A model generated the notes under the pieces. That model did not search any database and had not been told where the DNA came from. It saw nothing but the letters and a program-made list of their open reading frames with translations. From the NCBI GenBank assembly GCA_003558575.1, contig PWPY01000212.1, positions 1 to 7,500 on the forward strand: a stretch of 7,500 bases of DNA, in the 5' to 3' direction. This document shows, piece after piece, positions 1 to 7,352 of this stretch (within the stretch, counting starts at the first letter, position 1; every line of letters starts with the position of its first letter). The stretch is from Desulfonatronovibrio sp. (GTDB lineage Bacteria > Desulfobacterota > Desulfovibrionia > Desulfovibrionales > Desulfonatronovibrionaceae). The position numbers and the translations under genes are program-made.

Positions 1-1
1 A

Positions 2-1729
2 AATTATGATCCTAATTCTGAGAGAATGCCTGATGGCCTTTTAAGCCTTGGCTACATCCATCTTCAAGTGGGAAATGAACCTGAAGCAAGGGGCTATTTC
101 AATCTGCTGAGAGACAAATATCCTGAAGATCCAGCAGTTCCATCTACCTACTATTACTGGGGAGACTACTATTCCCGGCAGGGAGAGTTCCAGGAAGCTG
201 CTGATAATTTTGAAAAGATAGTTCAAGATTTCCCTGAAGATCAATTAGTCAGGCCGGCTGCGATCAATCTTGCGCGTGCTTTGAGTGAACTTGATTTTCA
301 CAGAGATGCCTTAGATATTCTGGAATTCATTGAAAGCAGGTGGCCCAGAAATTATATTGATGATCCTGATTTTCTTATCCTGGCAGGATATATATTGTAC
401 CGCAATGACAGATTAGATGACGCAAGAAACAGATTTCTGCATTACATCAATCTGATACCTGACGGAGATCAGGTGGCCGTATCCATGGCCAGAATAGGTG
501 ATATATATCTTTTACAGGGAAACAAGCAGGCAGCTAAGGATATGCACGAACAGACAGTGCGCATGTATCCTGATGAGGAAGGGGGGCTTATTGCAGCCAT
601 GCGTCTGGCAGAAGAGGGGATATATGATGATCCTCAAATCAGTGATTTTGACCGTACTTTTTCCATGCGTCCCAGAGCCATTTATAAAAGGATCAGTGAT
701 GAATTTCCAGACAGCCCCCTTGCCCCTGTGGCTCTGCTCAAGCTTGCCATGTGGGATATTTATCATGGGTATTTTAATTATCAGGAATCTTTAGACGCCA
801 TAGAAAGCTTTTATGAAAGATATTCCCATAAAGAACTCTGGCCCAGGGCCTTAGATGTTGGATTTGAAGCATTCTCATCTGTGGTGGCCCAGGAATATCC
901 TGAAAGTAACTATCAGGAAATCATAGATACCTGGGAAGATTATAAGTATTTGAATGAACACCCTGAACATCTGGGCAACGAAGAGCGTCTTGCACTGGCT
1001 ACTTCTTATTGGAACAGGGACAGAAAGGAAGAAGCTTTAAAGGTGGCCGGGCCTTTTCTACAACAGGATGAAATAGATGAACATAACCATGCTGCTCTTT
1101 CTCTTCTTTTGAGTATTTATCTTGATACTGCCAACTGGCAGGCTATTCTTGGACTGGACGAACAAGTTGAAGGCTGGGATCTGCATAGGGATAAAAGGCT
1201 TCAGATGGACTATGCCAGGGCGCTCGCACTGCAGAATACCGCAAGAGAAGATGAGGCGCTGCCCCTATGGAGAAGACTGGCTGTAGAAACAGATTTTCCA
1301 GGAAGTCAAAAGGCTTTTGCTCTGTTTTATCTTGCCTTGGATGCCTTTGATAAGCAAGATTATCAGAATACATACATCTTTGCTCAGGAATCTCTGGCCA
1401 TGTTTATGGAACAGGAAGAACCCAATATTCAGCGAATTATGACCTGTCTTGATATGCTGATAGATGCCACATCCAACACAGGCCGGCTCAGGGAGGCCCT
1501 TGGCTGGGCCTTAGAATATGAGAATTATATTGATCAGGATGATCCTGACTGGCCTGCTACTCAATACCGTCTGGCCAGAATGTACAGGCTTAATCATCAG
1601 TATGAGAACTGGGAGGAAACCCTTCGCGGGATTATCGAAAATTTCCCCAATGACATGTTTAGCAGGATGGCCCAGTCAGACCTGAATACCATGCGTCTGA
1701 CAAGAGAGGCTGAACAATACAGACCATAG
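2..1729 (+). CDS. Tetratricopeptide-repeat protein, 5'-truncated by the window edge
   Basis: The reading frame is open from the first bases, and the residues before the first ATG at 26 (NYDPNSER) continue the repeat pattern. I therefore read this as the C-terminal 575 residues of a longer protein rather than a gene starting at 26. It is built of many degenerate TPR units of about 34 residues. A clear one reads YYYWGDYYSRQGEFQEAADN followed by FEKIVQDFPED at roughly residues 50-80, and another lies near the C-terminus (YENWEETLRGIIENFPND). The chain is acidic and rich in Tyr, Phe and Trp, with no transmembrane segment or catalytic motif in the visible part. TPR arrays are protein-interaction scaffolds; in Gram-negative bacteria similar ones occur in envelope proteins such as YbgF/CpoB and BamD. 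Whether this protein is exported cannot be judged without its N-terminus. No specific function is claimed. Its TAG stop is followed by 102 bases before the next same-strand gene, with no convincing terminator between. Confidence 0.85.
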   Translation, partial: NYDPNSERMPDGLLSLGYIHLQVGNEPEARGYFNLLRDKYPEDPAVPSTYYYWGDYYSRQGEFQEAADNFEKIVQDFPEDQLVRPAAINLARALSELDFHRDALDILEFIESRWPRNYIDDPDFLILAGYILYRNDRLDDARNRFLHYINLIPDGDQVAVSMARIGDIYLLQGNKQAAKDMHEQTVRMYPDEEGGLIAAMRLAEEGIYDDPQISDFDRTFSMRPRAIYKRISDEFPDSPLAPVALLKLAMWDIYHGYFNYQESLDAIESFYERYSHKELWPRALDVGFEAFSSVVAQEYPESNYQEIIDTWEDYKYLNEHPEHLGNEERLALATSYWNRDRKEEALKVAGPFLQQDEIDEHNHAALSLLLSIYLDTANWQAILGLDEQVEGWDLHRDKRLQMDYARALALQNTAREDEALPLWRRLAVETDFPGSQKAFALFYLALDAFDKQDYQNTYIFAQESLAMFMEQEEPNIQRIMTCLDMLIDATSNTGRLREALGWALEYENYIDQDDPDWPATQYRLARMYRLNHQYENWEETLRGIIENFPNDMFSRMAQSDLNTMRLTREAEQYRP

Positions 1730-1817
1730 CAGGGCTCAGGTTAGATTCCAGGCGCATCCGGGTGGGGAGCTTGGAAAAGTGGTGGAACTTCACAGAATAA
1801 TTACAATTTATAGTTGC

Positions 1818-1824
1818 AAGAGGT
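1818..1824 (+). promoter_or_regulatory. Shine-Dalgarno AAGAGGT that decides the MEMO-family gene start
   Basis: AAGAGGT lies 7 bases before the ATG at 1832. An in-frame TTG at 1814 would give six extra residues but would put this purine-rich site inside the gene and has no comparable site of its own. The ATG at 1832 also gives an N-terminus (MDRQPLVAGQFYPG) that fits the family, so it is preferred. Confidence 0.65.
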
Positions 1825-1831
1825 AGATGTT

Positions 1832-2632
1832 ATGGACAGACAGCCATTGGTTGCAGGACAGTTTTATCCTGGAAACAAAAAAGATCTGTTGAGTGCTGTA
1901 TCAGGTTACCTGCAGGGTGAAGCCATGGAAGAACGCACAATTTTAACCATGCTTCCCCATGCAGGCTATGTTTTTTCCGGAAGCACAGCCGGCAAAACCC
2001 TTGCCAGGGCAAACCTTGCTGAGAAGCTTATTCTTTTGGGACCAAATCATACTGGAAAAGGGGAGAGCATCTCTGTCTGGCCAGATGGTAATTGGATTGT
2101 ACCGGGATTTGAATTTCCAGTGGATTCCAGCCTGGCCAGTTCAATAACGGAAATAAACGGATTTTCCTCTGATTATCAGGCCCATATTCAGGAGCACTCT
2201 TTAGAAGTAATTCTGCCTTTTCTATCAGTGAGGAAGGGTAATGTTTCAATGGTCCCCATTGCGGTGTCTGAGTCTCGATTGAGCGTACTGGCTGAAGCTG
2301 GAAAGAATCTGGCCCAGGTAATTAAAAGATTGAATCTCAATGTCTCTTTGATAATAAGTTCTGATATGAGCCATTATATTTCACATGAACAGGCTCAGAA
2401 AATAGATGCACTGGCTATTGAACAGGTTCTGGACCTCAATCCAGAGGGTTTGTATAAGGTTGTTATGGAAAACAAAATTTCCATGTGCGGTGTTTTGCCC
2501 ATGGTTCTGGGTATGTATTGCGCCCTTGACCTTGGAGCCAGAAAAGCAAAACTTGCTGATTATTCTACATCAGGAGAGGTGAATAGGGATTTTTCCCAGG
2601 TGGTGGGATATGCAGGTGTTATTATCAGTTGA
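1832..2632 (+). CDS. amrB: AmmeMemoRadiSam system protein B (MEMO1 family)
   Basis: A 266-residue protein of the MEMO family, which shares its fold with class III extradiol dioxygenases. Family signatures appear in order: AGQFYPG at 8-14, LPHAGYVFSG at 41-50 (His43), LGPNHTGKG at 69-77 (His73), HIQEHSLEVILPFL at 118-131, IISSDMSHY at 174-182 (Asp178, His181) and MCGVLP at 218-223 (Cys219). His43, His73 and Cys219 correspond by motif to the metal-site residues of human MEMO1 (His49, His81, Cys244), so the metal site appears complete. Length is typical for the family. In bacteria the protein is grouped with an AMMECR1-domain protein and a radical SAM protein as the AmmeMemoRadiSam set, whose reaction is not firmly established. 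Neither partner is in this window. The gene follows the TPR gene by 102 bases on the same strand and converges on folD. No strong promoter was found in the gap, so co-transcription with the TPR gene is possible. Family call is secure; biological role is not. Confidence 0.9.
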   Translation: MDRQPLVAGQFYPGNKKDLLSAVSGYLQGEAMEERTILTMLPHAGYVFSGSTAGKTLARANLAEKLILLGPNHTGKGESISVWPDGNWIVPGFEFPVDSSLASSITEINGFSSDYQAHIQEHSLEVILPFLSVRKGNVSMVPIAVSESRLSVLAEAGKNLAQVIKRLNLNVSLIISSDMSHYISHEQAQKIDALAIEQVLDLNPEGLYKVVMENKISMCGVLPMVLGMYCALDLGARKAKLADYSTSGEVNRDFSQVVGYAGVIIS

Positions 2633-2638
2633 GAGAGT

Positions 2639-2724
2639 ATCCGGAAGCCCGACTGTTGGATAAGGACTTTTTTTAACAGTCCGTCAAGAGTTCTTACAGC
2701 AATATCTGAGTCAGGCTCCCGGAT
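2639..2724. repeat. 86-base inverted repeat (hairpin) after the MEMO-family gene
   Basis: The arms ATCCGGAAGCCCGAC (2639-2653) and GTCAGGCTCCCGGAT (2710-2724) are complementary at 13 of 15 positions. Inside, GACTGTT (2651-2657) can pair with AACAGTC (2675-2681), overlapping the inner end of the left arm, and GGACT (2664-2668) can pair with AGTCC (2678-2682), so alternative folds compete. The arms begin 7 bases after the stop of the upstream gene. The only T-run (about 2668-2674) is in the loop rather than after a stem, so it does not look like a standard intrinsic terminator. It could be a transcript-end structure or a small palindromic repeat. Confidence 0.5.
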
Positions 2725-2738
2725 TATATAAAGTTATT

Positions 2739-2926
2739 TAGTTTTCATCCGGAAACGGTTCTTTTTGCTTTTGGCGGCGTCAATTTGCACAATTATTTGT
2801 CACCGTATTAAGATATGCCTCCTCATAATTGCTTGATTTCCTTGCCAAAAGAAAAAACTCCTCGTTTCCAGAAAGAAAACCGACTGTTTCAGTATCCAGA
2901 AAGAAAGACTTTCTGGATGGAAACTA
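2739..2926 (+). mobile_element. MITE-like palindromic repeat, copy A (non-coding)
   Basis: About 188 bases with no gene of their own. The ends are imperfect terminal inverted repeats: TAGTTTTCATCCGGAAA (2739-2755) against the complement of 2910-2926, matching at 15 of 17 positions. A second, nested pair of arms follows, 2751-2775 against 2844-2869, sharing GGAAACG and CTTTTGGC. A perfect 10-bp hairpin, ATCCAGAAAG with loop AAAGA, sits at 2894-2918. Positions 2780-2927 recur in inverted orientation at 7353-7500 with only four mismatches (2785, 2816, 2870, 2884), which shows this is a dispersed element rather than local structure. No transposase is present, so any movement would need help in trans. 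No target-site duplication could be identified. Calling it mobile is inference from the inverted ends and the second copy. Confidence 0.65.
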
Positions 2927-2927
2927 T

Positions 2928-3776
2928 TTAAAGGTTTTTTCGGATTTTCCATGAGTTGACAGTATTTTTCAGAAGCAGGGCAATGGTCATGGGGCCTACT
3001 CCTCCGGGAACCGGAGTCATGGCTGCTGCCTTGTGCTGGATTCCCTGAAAATCGCAGTCACCAACCAGTCCATCATCTGTCCTGTTGATTCCTACATCAA
3101 CCACCACAGCCCCAGGTTTGACCATATCCCCAGTGATAAACGCCGGGATGCCTACAGCAGCAAAAATAAAATCAGCTTTTTGAACGTGACTTTTCAGATC
3201 TGCTGTCCTGGAATGGCAGATGGTTACTGTGGCGTTTCGGGATAAGAGCATCAGTGCCAGGGGCTTGCCTACAATATTGCTTCTGCCCACAACCACGCAG
3301 TCTTTACCGGATACGTCCTGCTGGTACTCCTGGAGAAGAGCCATTATTCCTGCTGGCGTGCAGGAGCGGAAAGCAGGCAGACCCAGAGTTAGCTTGCCCA
3401 CATTTTCAGGATGAAATCCGTCCACGTCTTTGGCAGGCTTGATAAGTTCAAGACATTTCTGAGAATCTAAGTGCTTAGGCAGTGGAAGCTGAAGCAGTAT
3501 CCCATCAATCTCATCGTCAGAATTGAGGCTAATAATCAGCTCTTCCAGTTCTGCCTGAGAAATGTCAGCCGGAAGTTTATGCGCTTTGGAAATGATTCCT
3601 GTTTCTTTACAATTCTTTTCTTTGTTGCGCACATAAATAGCTGAAGCAGGATCTTCTCCCACCAGAATCACAGCCAAGCCAGGTGGACGACCTGCCTTGG
3701 GCGCCAGGTCTGCTATTTCATTTTTAAGTCTGTTCCTGAGCTTAGCTGAAGCTGCTTTTCCATCCAGAATAAGCAT
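2928..3776 (-). CDS. folD: Bifunctional methylenetetrahydrofolate dehydrogenase/methenyltetrahydrofolate cyclohydrolase
   Basis: FolD interconverts 5,10-methylene-, 5,10-methenyl- and 10-formyl-tetrahydrofolate in the cytoplasm using NAD(P). The protein has 282 residues, close to the usual length. Visible motifs are YVRNKEK at 48-54 with the catalytic lysine at 52, [10 protein letters not shown] at 91-100 (Gln96), [12 protein letters not shown] at 116-127 (Asp119), the dinucleotide-binding GRSNIVGKP at 164-172, [13 protein letters not shown] at 220-232 and [11 protein letters not shown] at 254-264. Tyr48, Lys52, Gln96 and Asp119 match the E. coli active-site residues with a constant offset of two. 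One oddity is RSCTP at 137-141, where the family usually has PCTP. The ATG lies 2 bases after the eno stop, with GAGGA (3787-3783) six bases upstream inside the end of eno, which suggests coupled translation. It is the last gene of the coaX-eno-folD cluster, and its TAA stop abuts repeat copy A. Confidence 0.97.
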   Translation of the reverse strand: MLILDGKAASAKLRNRLKNEIADLAPKAGRPPGLAVILVGEDPASAIYVRNKEKNCKETGIISKAHKLPADISQAELEELIISLNSDDEIDGILLQLPLPKHLDSQKCLELIKPAKDVDGFHPENVGKLTLGLPAFRSCTPAGIMALLQEYQQDVSGKDCVVVGRSNIVGKPLALMLLSRNATVTICHSRTADLKSHVQKADFIFAAVGIPAFITGDMVKPGAVVVDVGINRTDDGLVGDCDFQGIQHKAAAMTPVPGGVGPMTIALLLKNTVNSWKIRKNL

Positions 3777-3778
3777 GA

Positions 3779-5083
<1,305 letters not shown>

Positions 5084-5887
5084 TTAAAGAGTTGTCAGTT
5101 TGGTTTGAAAAAGGTTGTTTTCCCTGGATAAAATTTCCAGCCCTGTCAAAAGGAGATTAGGTTCTATTTCCTCCATGGATGGACACAGGGGAGAAAGTTT
5201 TTCCGCAATGCCCCCTGTAGCTGCCACCAGTGTCGGGCAGGCCAGCTTTTCTTTAAGTCTTTTAACCAGTCCTTCTACCATGTCCGCGAACCCAAAAAGA
5301 GTCCCCTGGCTGAGACTTTGAACAGTGCTTATGCCGATTTCAAGATCGTCTCCAGCATACTCCAAACAGAATTGAGGCAGTTTGGCTGTCTGGGTGCTCA
5401 AGGCCCTTATGGAAGAATTAAGACCCGGGCAGATGAGTCCTCCGAGGTAGTTATTGTCCACTATGCAGTCAAAAGTTGTGGCTGTGCCAAAGTCGATGAC
5501 AATGATGCCCTGAGACTTATAAAGTCTTCTCGCTGCAAAGGCAGTAACTAAGCGGTCTGATCCAACTTCTGCTGGTCTGCGGTATTTATTGTTAACCGGG
5601 ACATCAATGTCTTTGGGTACAAAATAACAGGGGCATCCGCAAAATCTGCCGGCAGCACGGCCCAGAATCCCGTCAAGCAGGGGAACTACTGATGATATTA
5701 CCCATGCCTTGACGTCTTGAGGAAAAATATTCTCCAAGCGAAAGTAGTCGTAGATTTTCAGGCCCAGTGAATCGGAAGTCTCTTTGATGTCTGTGGGAAG
5801 TTTGAGGACAGGCCTCATTTCCCTTTCATTGGCGAGGCAGATTTTGATGTTTGTATTGCCGGCATCCAGCAGGAGTATCCAAGACAT
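5084..5887 (-). CDS. coaX: Type III pantothenate kinase (CoaX)
   Basis: CoaX phosphorylates pantothenate with ATP, the first committed step of coenzyme A synthesis; the type III enzymes need a monovalent cation and are not inhibited by CoA. The 267-residue protein has the ASKHA-fold phosphate loop DAGNTNIK at 8-15, the pantothenate and catalytic region RRPAEVGSDRLVTAFAA at 103-119 with the catalytic aspartate at 111, IDFGTATTFD at 131-140, GGLICPGLNSS at 149-159, TAKLPQF at 167-173 and GGIA at 225-228. The ATG at 5887 is chosen because MSWILLLDAGNTN matches the normal family N-terminus and AGG (5898-5896) lies 8 bases upstream. An in-frame GTG at 5911 would add eight residues but has no ribosome-binding site. 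It is the first gene of the coaX-eno-folD cluster, with a candidate promoter about 70-95 bases upstream of the ATG. Confidence 0.95.
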   Translation of the reverse strand: MSWILLLDAGNTNIKICLANEREMRPVLKLPTDIKETSDSLGLKIYDYFRLENIFPQDVKAWVISSVVPLLDGILGRAAGRFCGCPCYFVPKDIDVPVNNKYRRPAEVGSDRLVTAFAARRLYKSQGIIVIDFGTATTFDCIVDNNYLGGLICPGLNSSIRALSTQTAKLPQFCLEYAGDDLEIGISTVQSLSQGTLFGFADMVEGLVKRLKEKLACPTLVAATGGIAEKLSPLCPSMEEIEPNLLLTGLEILSRENNLFQTKLTTL

Positions 5888-5942
5888 GGGGCATACCTGA
5901 TTATTGTGCACGCATAAACTTAATTCATGCTTTTTGTTTCTG

Positions 5943-5963
5943 AAAAAAAACAGATTATAATCT
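5943..5963 (-). terminator. Weak terminator-like palindrome plus T-tract after the iron-sulfur gene
   Basis: Reading the minus strand, AGATTATAATCT (5963-5952) is a perfect palindrome followed by G and eight T (5950-5943), 34 bases past the stop of the iron-sulfur gene. The stem would be only four A/T-rich pairs around a TATA loop, so termination would be inefficient. The same bases form the -10 of the candidate coaX promoter, and the promoter reading is the better one. Confidence 0.2.
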
Positions 5964-5980
5964 TGCCAGTCTCAAGTCAA
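5954..5980 (-). promoter_or_regulatory. Candidate sigma70 promoter for coaX-eno-folD
   Basis: On the minus strand, TTGACT (5980-5975) is followed after 15 bases by a perfect TATAAT (5959-5954). Predicted transcription would begin near 5947 and leave a leader of about 60 bases before the coaX ATG. The -10 hexamer is ideal and the -35 matches five of six positions, but the spacer is shorter than the preferred 16-18. The -10 lies in the palindrome GATTATAATC (5953-5962), so a plus-strand -10 is also present; no matching gene reads that way. Confidence 0.5.
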
Positions 5981-5996
5981 ACCATATCTGCGGGTG

Positions 5997-7130
5997 TTAA
6001 ATCTGAACTGGATGGATAATTTCCAGCCAGTGTGCTGCAGCGGCATTGTCAGGGGCGGTGGCATCAAGCTGAAGCACGCAACCATTGCAGTCAGTGAGTA
6101 TTAGAGGTCTGCTTGAGGAGATATTCTTCCAGAAGTCATCTGCAATAAGGGAACTAATCTCAAAGTTCTGTATGGCAAATGACCCTCCCATGCCGCAGCA
6201 TTTATCACTGTTTATGGTCAATTCTACTTTAAGCTTAGACATTATATTCTTGAATATTTCACCGGACTTTCCGGTTCCATGGCATGGCTCATGCCAGAAG
6301 ATGTCTGTATGGGATAGAGGTGCAGAGAGTTCAAAGTCAAGTTTTGCAATTTCGGGCAGCAGGGGAAATATATTTTGTCTGAATATATCCATGGATGGGG
6401 GATAATTGTGATTTCCAAAGGATGCGGTTAAGCCTTCAAGGCAAGTAGCACAGAAAACAAAAATCAGAGGCCTTTTCAATTTGTTCCAGATGTCAAGGTT
6501 TTTCAAGGACTCACTGTTTTCATGGTCAAAAAGCCCTGCTGCTCCGAGAGGATATCCACAGCATTTCCAGTCAGGCGTTTCAATGACCTGGTATCCAGAC
6601 AGCTTCAAAAGATTTACAGCTTTTTGCCCGAGCTCCGGTCTCAGATGCCGTCCGGTACAACCCGGAAAAATAACTGCTTTTTGTCCTGTCTTGTTTTCTT
6701 TTCTCTTGGCTATCAGCAATGGGCTGGTATGTGCTTTGGGTTTGAGTGATTTTTTGAGAAAAGGTGCGGAATCTGGCATGATATAGCTGACTTTTTTTGC
6801 TGCTGGCAGAATTCCTGACCCTGAATTAATTATTCTGGACAAGATCCAGGATTTCCAGTCAGGATGTTTTGATTTGATCCGGGCGATTTCCAAGGGGAGG
6901 TCTATTCTTTGAGGGCATGCTTTAAGGCATTTTCTGCATCCAGCGCAAAGCTTTGCCAGTTGAGCTGTATCTTTAATGCCAATGTTAAGTTCTTTAAACA
7001 TGCGCAGCAAAAAGGCTTTTCCTCTGGGGCTGAGGTCTTCCCTAGTTGTCGCCTTGAATACAGGGCAGACCTCCATGCATTTGCCGCACAACAAACATTC
7101 TTTTGGTGATTCATTGGGCTGTTTGTTCAT
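5997..7130 (-). CDS. (Fe-S)-binding CCG-domain protein, GlcF/LldF/HdrB-like electron-transfer subunit
   Basis: A 377-residue iron-sulfur protein. The N-terminal ferredoxin-like part has two 4Fe-4S motifs: CLLCGKCMEVCP at 12-23 (Cys12, 15, 18, 22) and CAGCRKCLKACP at 62-73 (Cys62, 65, 68, 72). Two cysteine-rich CCG domains follow, each with the pattern C...CCG...CxxC: Cys158, Cys190-Cys191, Cys227 and Cys230; then Cys283, Cys311-Cys312, Cys348 and Cys351. All expected cysteines are present. This architecture is that of glycolate oxidase subunit GlcF and related lactate or heterodisulfide-reductase-type subunits, which pass electrons from a flavin subunit to quinone or other carriers. No signal peptide or membrane segment is seen, so it should be cytoplasmic or peripherally membrane-bound. 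ATG at 7130 is the only sensible start: an in-frame TGA lies two codons upstream, and a later start would lose the first cluster. The Shine-Dalgarno is poor. No flavin partner is in the window, so the exact substrate is unknown. Confidence 0.9.
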   Translation of the reverse strand: MNKQPNESPKECLLCGKCMEVCPVFKATTREDLSPRGKAFLLRMFKELNIGIKDTAQLAKLCAGCRKCLKACPQRIDLPLEIARIKSKHPDWKSWILSRIINSGSGILPAAKKVSYIMPDSAPFLKKSLKPKAHTSPLLIAKRKENKTGQKAVIFPGCTGRHLRPELGQKAVNLLKLSGYQVIETPDWKCCGYPLGAAGLFDHENSESLKNLDIWNKLKRPLIFVFCATCLEGLTASFGNHNYPPSMDIFRQNIFPLLPEIAKLDFELSAPLSHTDIFWHEPCHGTGKSGEIFKNIMSKLKVELTINSDKCCGMGGSFAIQNFEISSLIADDFWKNISSSRPLILTDCNGCVLQLDATAPDNAAAAHWLEIIHPVQI

Positions 7131-7180
7131 TTTTCAAGCCAGTTTGCAGTGATGGACAATCCATAAGGATTGTCGTAATA
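7127..7180 (-). other. Possible C-terminal remnant of an upstream gene, overlapping the iron-sulfur gene by ATGA
   Basis: In the minus-strand frame ending at the TGA at 7129-7127, 17 sense codons follow a TAA at 7183-7181 and read YYDNPYGLSITANWLEK. The TGA overlaps the ATG of the iron-sulfur gene as ATGA, the usual arrangement of translationally coupled genes. No start codon other than an internal TTG is available, so this is not a complete gene. It could be the end of an upstream gene whose body was lost or displaced, perhaps by the repeats starting near 7200, or a chance open stretch. I do not recognise the peptide. Confidence 0.2.
7155..7174. promoter_or_regulatory. Perfect 8-bp dyad upstream of the iron-sulfur gene (operator candidate)
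   Basis: GACAATCC (7155-7162), four bases ATAA, then GGATTGTC (7167-7174) form a perfect inverted repeat ending 24 bases before the ATG at 7130. The size and spacing suit a dimeric repressor or activator, but the sequence could equally form a leader hairpin in the transcript. I cannot match it to a named regulator. It also lies inside the 17-codon possible coding remnant, and the two interpretations compete. Confidence 0.4.
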
Positions 7181-7199
7181 TTAAAAGTTTATAAGCGTG

Positions 7200-7351
7200 T
7201 AACTGTTCAGCACATTTGCTATATGGCTATTAAAATACCCTGGATTCCGGCTTTCGCCGGAATGACGGAAAAGGGCATGGGTCTGTTTTAACCGTCACCC
7301 CGGACTTGATCCGGGGTCCAGGCCTTCTTATTCGATTTTGCTGAACAGTTA
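7200..7351. mobile_element. 152-base palindromic element with 13-bp terminal inverted repeats
   Basis: The ends TAACTGTTCAGCA (7200-7212) and TGCTGAACAGTTA (7339-7351) are perfect inverted repeats. Between them are nested palindromes: hairpin ATTCCGGC-TTTC-GCCGGAAT at 7244-7263, hairpin ACCCCGGA-CTTGA-TCCGGGGT at 7297-7317, and the outer pairs CCTGGA/TCCAGG (7239-7244 with 7317-7322) and TGACGG/CCGTCA (7263-7268 with 7292-7297). The two hairpins are of the REP-like kind commonly scattered in proteobacterial intergenic DNA. No protein-coding content is supported; short open frames here give the low-complexity FRRKPESR-type product typical of such repeats. Mobility by a transposase acting in trans is inferred from the inverted ends only. 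Confidence 0.6.
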
Positions 7352-7352
7352 T

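Noticed and set aside
26..28. ATG at 26 as start of the TPR protein
   Set aside because: The frame is open upstream to the window edge with TPR-like residues and no Shine-Dalgarno; the gene is better read as truncated.
1802..1814. TACAAT and TATAGT as -10 boxes for the MEMO-family gene
   Set aside because: No acceptable -35 lies at the right distance, and TATAGT would place the transcript start on the ribosome-binding site.
2894..2918. 10-bp hairpin downstream of folD as an intrinsic terminator
   Set aside because: The stem is strong, but on the minus strand it is followed by ACTGAAACAG rather than a T-run, and the same hairpin occurs in repeat copy B. It belongs to the element.
7103..7291. 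Plus-strand open frame ending in IPAFAGMTEKG-like residues
   Set aside because: It is antisense to the start of the iron-sulfur gene and then runs into the palindromic repeat; that tail is a common translation artefact of such repeats.
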